From contig NZ_OU957226.1 of the NCBI RefSeq assembly GCF_918731615.1, positions 1,612,001 through 1,676,000 on the forward strand: 64,000 bases of DNA, in the 5' to 3' direction. Made by a program: the position numbers and the translations under genes. The DNA comes from Flavobacterium sp. CECT 9288. GTDB lineage: Bacteria > Bacteroidota > Bacteroidia > Flavobacteriales > Flavobacteriaceae. The first letter of the stretch is position 1. Each line of letters opens with the position of its first letter. The notes under the pieces are model-generated. The model saw only the letters and a list, made by a program, of their open reading frames with translations, made no database searches and was not told the DNA's origin. This document shows, piece after piece, positions 59,453-64,000 of this stretch.

Positions 59453-62368
59453 TTAGATTAAGAAACTTTTCAGAATTGTAATAGGATGTTCTGCTTTTTT
59501 CCCTGTTCCGTCAAAAATTTGATGTCTACAGCTTGTACCTGCTGCAACTAGAACTATTTCAGGATCAGCAGTTCTAATTTTTGGAAATAAAGTATCCTCT
59601 CCCATTTTCATGCTCACTTCATAATGCTCTTTTTCGTAACCAAAAGAACCTGCCATACCACAACAACCCGAATTGAAAATAGTAACCGTACTATTTTCAG
59701 GTAGATTTAACATGGCAAATGTAGCTTGTGTAGAACTCAATGCTTTTTGATGACAATGCCCATGTATTTTTATGGTTTGTTTTTTATTTGAAAAATGAGC
59801 TTTTGTAATTTTACCTTTTGTGATCTCATTTTTAAAGAATTCCTCGATAGTGTAAACATTTTCAGCCAACTCTTTCGCTTTTACTTTATCATCTGCTAGG
59901 CGAAGGTATTCATCCCTAAACGTCAAAATTGCTGATGGTTCGATACCAATTAACGGTGCATCTTCAGAAACATATTCTGAAAAAACAGAAACATTATAAT
60001 TAGAAATTGCTTTGGCCTGTTCCAAAAAACCCTTTGATATAAACGCACGTCCGCTTTCTTCATGATCCAAAAGAATTACTTGATACCCTAATTTTGTTAA
60101 TACTTGATAAGAGTCTATTCCAACTGAAACATCATAATAATTTGTAAACTCATCACAAAACAAGAATACTTTTCCGTTTTCAAAAACACGAGTAATTTCG
60201 TTTTCACTATTTTTCTCATACCACTTTCTAAAAGTTTGTTTAGCTAATAATGGTACTTCTCTTTTGGGTGCAATTCCCATGCTTTTTTTTACAAATGGCA
60301 AATTAACCATGTAATTAGTAAGTCTGGGAAAAAGACTTCCCAAACCATTCAGTTTAGCATTGTAAGCAAAAACTTTATTTCTCCAAGAATAGCCATTCGT
60401 TTCTTGATATTGATATAAAAATTCCGATTTCAATGCAGAAACATCTACATTACTTGGACACTCGCTTGCACATGCTTTACAACTTACACATAAATCAAAA
60501 ACCTCATATAATTCCTTGTGATTGAACTTATTATCTTGATCCGAATGTGTTAAAAATTCACGCAATGCATTAGCTCTTGCACGGGTAGTATCTTTCTCAT
60601 TTCTAGTTGCTCTATAACTAGGACACATGGTTCCTCCTGCCGAAGGTAACTTTCTACAATCACCAGAGCCATTGCATTTTTCGGTAGCTCTAAGAACACC
60701 CATACTGTCCGAAAAATCTTGAATCGTTTTGATTTCTGGTTCTAATCTTCCAGCTTCAAATCGTAAATTTTCATCCATTTTGAAAGCATTCACAATTTTA
60801 CCCTCATTCATAATACAATGAGGATCAAAAGCAAATTTGATTCTTTTAAGCAATTCGTAATTTTTTTGCCCAATCATAAATGGCAAAAACTCACCTCTCA
60901 CAATCCCATCACCATGTTCTCCGCTGAGTGAACCACGATATTTTTTGACTAAAATTGCAACTTCTGTAGCAATATTTCTGAATTGGTGAACGCCTTCCTT
61001 GCTCTTTAAATTCAATACTGGCCTAAGATGCAATTCACCAGCACCTGCATGAGCATAGTAAATAGCACTTTGACCGTGACGTTCCATCATGGTTGAGAAA
61101 TCAGCAATGTATTGCGGTAAATCACTTAATTCAACCGCTGTATCTTCAATAGAATCAGCAGCTTTGTCATCACCCACAATGCTTCCCAAAAGACCTAAAC
61201 CTGCCTTTCTTAACTCATTAATCTTATCAATATCAGCACCATAAATTTTAGGTAAGGCATAGCCAAAATTGTTTTTTTCTAAATCCGCTATTAATAGATC
61301 TGCTTGATTTTCTGCATCTTCCATACTTTTATAGGAGGCTACTTCAAGCATAATTACCGCTTTGGGTTCACCCTGAATAAAAAACCTATTTTTAGCCTGT
61401 TCCCTATTGTGTTTTGTGCAATCAAGTATGGTGTCATCCATCATTTCACAAGTGTACAAATGATGCTTCATAGCAGTAACAACGGCCTCAAGACTTTCTT
61501 GGATAGAATGAAAATGAGCCACAACCATAACATTATTGGTAGGCGGAAGTACATCAACTTTTAATGTAATTTCAGTAATAAAAGCTAGGGTTCCTTCGCT
61601 TCCACAAATGAGTTTGGCTACATTTATAGTTTTTTGGTTTCCACCAAAAAGTTCTGACTGCAACAGCAAATCCACTGCATAGCCTGTATTTCTTCTATGT
61701 ATTTCAGGTTTTGGAAATTCTTTGACAATTTCTTTTTGGTTTTCAATATTTGAAAGTTCCTCATATAAAGAGCTGTAAATAGCACTTTCAAGCGTATTTC
61801 CTTTTGTTTTTTCGATAAATGCATCAGAAGTAATTTCGTTAAAAACAACTTTCGAGCCATCACTTAAAATAGCATGAATCTCCTGAACCTTGTCTCTTGT
61901 GACTCCATAGCGTATGGATGTCGTGCCAGAGGAATTGTTACCTACCATTCCGCCCATCATGCAGCGATTTGAGGTAGACGTATTGGGTCCAAAAAACAAA
62001 CCGTATTCCTTTAAAAACAAATTAAGTTCATCCCGAATCACTCCTGGCTGCACCGTTACAGTTTTATTTGTAGCATCAAAGGAAATTATTTTTGTAAAAT
62101 ATTTAGATACATCAACAATGATTCCGTTTCCTACCGTTTGCCCAGCTAGTGATGTACCAGCTGTTCTGGGCGTTATTGAAATTTTATTTTGAGCCGCAAA
62201 ATGTAATATTTTGATGATGTCATTCTCAGTTTTGGGTATAGCTACAAGAAGCGGTTTAATACGATAAGCAGATGCATCTGTGGCATACAAGGTTTTATGT
62301 AATTCATCTTGTAAAAGAGTTCCCTCAAATGATTGGGATAATTGTTCCAATTGAAGCGATATTGACAT
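59453..62368 (-). CDS. FAD-linked oxidase / Fe-S oxidoreductase fusion (D-lactate or 2-hydroxyacid dehydrogenase-like)
   Basis: A 971-residue YdiJ-type protein. Residues 1-500 form a flavin oxidase: TPRTAGTSLAGQTVGNGIIVD (FAD loop, in part), MMGGMVGNNSSGTTSIRYG, and GSLSGEHGDGIVRGEFLP. A 4Fe-4S segment near 625 has CVSCKACASECPSN, with a second Cys set upstream (KCNGSGDCRKL). A CCG-type C-terminal domain (about 710-971) has HGHCHQKA and FNSGCCGMAGSFG. It should oxidise a 2-hydroxyacid (lactate, 2-hydroxyglutarate) and pass electrons to the chain. It has its own full-consensus promoter. Confidence 0.9.
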   Translation of the reverse strand: MSISLQLEQLSQSFEGTLLQDELHKTLYATDASAYRIKPLLVAIPKTENDIIKILHFAAQNKISITPRTAGTSLAGQTVGNGIIVDVSKYFTKIISFDATNKTVTVQPGVIRDELNLFLKEYGLFFGPNTSTSNRCMMGGMVGNNSSGTTSIRYGVTRDKVQEIHAILSDGSKVVFNEITSDAFIEKTKGNTLESAIYSSLYEELSNIENQKEIVKEFPKPEIHRRNTGYAVDLLLQSELFGGNQKTINVAKLICGSEGTLAFITEITLKVDVLPPTNNVMVVAHFHSIQESLEAVVTAMKHHLYTCEMMDDTILDCTKHNREQAKNRFFIQGEPKAVIMLEVASYKSMEDAENQADLLIADLEKNNFGYALPKIYGADIDKINELRKAGLGLLGSIVGDDKAADSIEDTAVELSDLPQYIADFSTMMERHGQSAIYYAHAGAGELHLRPVLNLKSKEGVHQFRNIATEVAILVKKYRGSLSGEHGDGIVRGEFLPFMIGQKNYELLKRIKFAFDPHCIMNEGKIVNAFKMDENLRFEAGRLEPEIKTIQDFSDSMGVLRATEKCNGSGDCRKLPSAGGTMCPSYRATRNEKDTTRARANALREFLTHSDQDNKFNHKELYEVFDLCVSCKACASECPSNVDVSALKSEFLYQYQETNGYSWRNKVFAYNAKLNGLGSLFPRLTNYMVNLPFVKKSMGIAPKREVPLLAKQTFRKWYEKNSENEITRVFENGKVFLFCDEFTNYYDVSVGIDSYQVLTKLGYQVILLDHEESGRAFISKGFLEQAKAISNYNVSVFSEYVSEDAPLIGIEPSAILTFRDEYLRLADDKVKAKELAENVYTIEEFFKNEITKGKITKAHFSNKKQTIKIHGHCHQKALSSTQATFAMLNLPENSTVTIFNSGCCGMAGSFGYEKEHYEVSMKMGEDTLFPKIRTADPEIVLVAAGTSCRHQIFDGTGKKAEHPITILKSFLI

Positions 62369-62394
62369 CTATAAGTCCTAAATTTGTTAATTTA

Positions 62395-62427
62395 CAAATA
62401 TAAAAATATCACTTGGTTTTAAACCAA
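62395..62427 (-). promoter_or_regulatory. Promoter of the FAD/Fe-S oxidoreductase gene
   Basis: On the minus strand TTG (62425-62427), a 22-base spacer and TATATTTG (62395-62402) match both elements; the ATG follows 26 bases later. Confidence 0.65.
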
Positions 62428-62537
62428 AAAATAAAGAAGATAAAAGAACAATTTAGAATCTTAATTTGAAAGATGAAGAATGAAACTCTAGTTTTGGTCT
62501 ACAAATTGCACTGATGTTTTAGTGAATATTTCAAAAT

Positions 62538-62571
62538 TTGGCGTTCTATTTCACTAAAAAAACTATTTTTG
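62538..62571 (+). promoter_or_regulatory. Promoter of the GHL10 glycosidase gene
   Basis: TTG (62538-62540), a 23-base spacer and TATTTTTG (62564-62571) match both elements, 23 bases before the ATG at 62595. Confidence 0.65.
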
Positions 62572-62594
62572 GAAATTAAAACGATTTGACTTTA

Positions 62595-64000
62595 ATGAAG
62601 ACTCATAAAAACTCCATATTTCTCACAATTCTTTTACTCCTTTTTTTTACAAACGGTATAGCACAGTCACCAAATCTTCATCCTAAAAATGAGTTTAGAG
62701 CTGTATGGATAGCAACTGTTGTAAATATTGACTGGCCTAAAAAAGGTACCGATAGTGTAAGCAAACAAAAAGCAGATTATTTAGAACTACTTGATACATA
62801 TAAAAAACTAAATTACAATGCTGTCATTGTGCAAATAAGAAGTGTGGGCGATGCATTTTATCCAACACAACTTGCGCCATGGTCACGTTTTTTAACAGGA
62901 AAAGAGGGAAAAGCTCCAGATCCTTACTACGATGCACTTCAATGGATGATTACAGAAGCTCACACTAGAGGTTTTGAATTTCATGCGTGGTTAAATCCGT
63001 ACAGAGCAACTATGGATTACAACACCCAAATTTTAAGTTCTGAGCACGATTATTTCAAACACCCTGAATGGATGATAAAATATGGTGGTAAAATCTATTA
63101 TAATCCTGCTTTGCCAGAAGTACAAGCACATTTATTGAATGTGGTAAATGAAGTAGTAACAAATTACGATATTGATGCCATTCATTTTGATGATTATTTT
63201 TACCCGTATCGCATTCCGGGAGAAGAATTTAATGATAGTGCATCTTTTAAGTTATACGGAGACGGAATGAAACTTGAAGATTGGAGACGCTCTAACGTGA
63301 ACACTTTTGTAAAAGATGCAGCTGTTGCTATCAAGAAAAATAAGCCTTGGGTTCAATTTGGCATAAGTCCCTTTGGAGTATGGCGAAACAAATCAGTTGA
63401 TCCAAAAGGTTCTGATACCGAAGCAGGTCAAACCAATTATGATGATTTATTTGCCGATCCACTGGCTTGGATGGATCAAAAATGGATTGATTATATTATT
63501 CCGCAGTTGTATTGGAGTATTGATCATCCTAAAGCATCGTATGCAAAACTCCTACGCTGGTGGTCTGAAAATTCTAATAACACAGCCATTTACATAGGAA
63601 ATAGCAGTTATAAAGTTAACGCAGATTCTGATAAAAAATGGAATAACCCCAATGAATTACCCAATCAAATTGACCTAACCAGAACCTATAAAAACGTGCA
63701 AGGAAATGCTTTTTTTAGTGCCAAGTCATTTGTAAATAAAAATCAAAGTGTTACAAATCTTCTAGTACAAAACCAATATAAATACCCAGCCTTACCTACC
63801 GTGGTTCCAGCAGCTATTAAAAAAAATGAAGTTGTACCAGTAGTTCAAGCGGCTTTTAGCAATGAAATAGCATCGGGATTTCAAATTGTATATCCCACGG
63901 GCTCAAAAATGCGCTATGCAGTAATTTACGGCTCTTCAGCCAATGCTAAAATCGATGTTAATGACGCAAGTCATATCATTGATAAAGTAGCTTTAATTGA
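62595..64000 (+). CDS. GHL10-family glycoside hydrolase, 3'-truncated by the window end
   Basis: An open frame from ATG 62595 to the window edge (468 codons, no stop). A signal peptide (about 1-24, ending IAQS) is followed by a GHL10 (DUF187) TIM barrel: FRAVWIATVVNIDWP, VQIRSVGDAFYPTQLAPWS, FHAWLNPYRA, DAIHFDDYFYPY (likely catalytic Asp pair) and IIPQLYWSIDHP. A downstream beta domain begins near residue 410. Relatives are peptidoglycan- or glycan-active envelope glycosidases. The 3' end is not seen, so any sorting domain is unknown. Confidence 0.88.
   Translation, partial: MKTHKNSIFLTILLLLFFTNGIAQSPNLHPKNEFRAVWIATVVNIDWPKKGTDSVSKQKADYLELLDTYKKLNYNAVIVQIRSVGDAFYPTQLAPWSRFLTGKEGKAPDPYYDALQWMITEAHTRGFEFHAWLNPYRATMDYNTQILSSEHDYFKHPEWMIKYGGKIYYNPALPEVQAHLLNVVNEVVTNYDIDAIHFDDYFYPYRIPGEEFNDSASFKLYGDGMKLEDWRRSNVNTFVKDAAVAIKKNKPWVQFGISPFGVWRNKSVDPKGSDTEAGQTNYDDLFADPLAWMDQKWIDYIIPQLYWSIDHPKASYAKLLRWWSENSNNTAIYIGNSSYKVNADSDKKWNNPNELPNQIDLTRTYKNVQGNAFFSAKSFVNKNQSVTNLLVQNQYKYPALPTVVPAAIKKNEVVPVVQAAFSNEIASGFQIVYPTGSKMRYAVIYGSSANAKIDVNDASHIIDKVALI

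Overview
The window looks like a chromosomal stretch of a Flavobacterium-like member of the Flavobacteriaceae (Bacteroidota). The signs are AT-rich DNA, promoters of the Bacteroidota type (TTG, a 17-24 base spacer, then TAnnTTTG), a type IX secretion sorting domain on a secreted amylase, an LpxC-FabZ fusion, and many families typical of the phylum (DUF2911, DUF3817, DUF3570, DUF4266, GHL10). All assignments come from reading the sequence; no database search was run.

Layout. 1-10 kb holds mixed housekeeping and membrane genes: a partial cyclic-nucleotide-binding protein, DUF2911, an Lrp regulator divergent from a TSUP permease, a Bcr/CflA pump, two helicases, DUF3817 with an MscS channel, and a thioesterase. 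10-16 kb holds secreted hydrolases: a GH13 amylase with two starch-binding modules, an M1 peptidase and a PhoD-like lipoprotein. 15.9-23.7 kb is a complete histidine operon, hisG-D-C-B-H-A-F-IE, on the minus strand. It is preceded by a 19-codon leader peptide with five His codons and an intrinsic terminator, and several of its gene junctions contain dispersed repeats.

23.8-36.1 kb is a ten-gene, one-direction, tightly packed cluster: thioredoxin, ApbE flavin transferase, DUF4266 lipoprotein, DUF3570 predicted beta-barrel, response regulator, histidine kinase, heavy-metal RND pump fused to its outer-membrane channel, RND adaptor, ferritin-VIT1 protein and a DUF2231-like membrane protein. It combines extracytosolic redox/flavinylation genes with metal sensing, efflux and storage, and is the best candidate here for an under-described system.

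36.3-48.9 kb: an LTA-synthase-like sulfatase, an intact IS3-family element with terminal repeats, a 3-bp target duplication and a frameshift heptamer, an S1/P1-type nuclease, a YeiH exporter with a LysR regulator, a VWA-like membrane protein, FabG, an NhaC/MetT-like transporter with a SAM-I-like RNA element in its leader, and a di-heme peroxidase. 48.9-57.1 kb: a divergent GIY-YIG-like protein, sucD, then a lipid A block (an LpxD paralogue, efp, lpxA, lpxC-fabZ, lpxD) and an HD phosphohydrolase. 57.3-64 kb: an APC permease, a large FAD/Fe-S oxidoreductase and a GHL10 glycosidase cut by the window end. No tRNA, rRNA or CRISPR array was seen.
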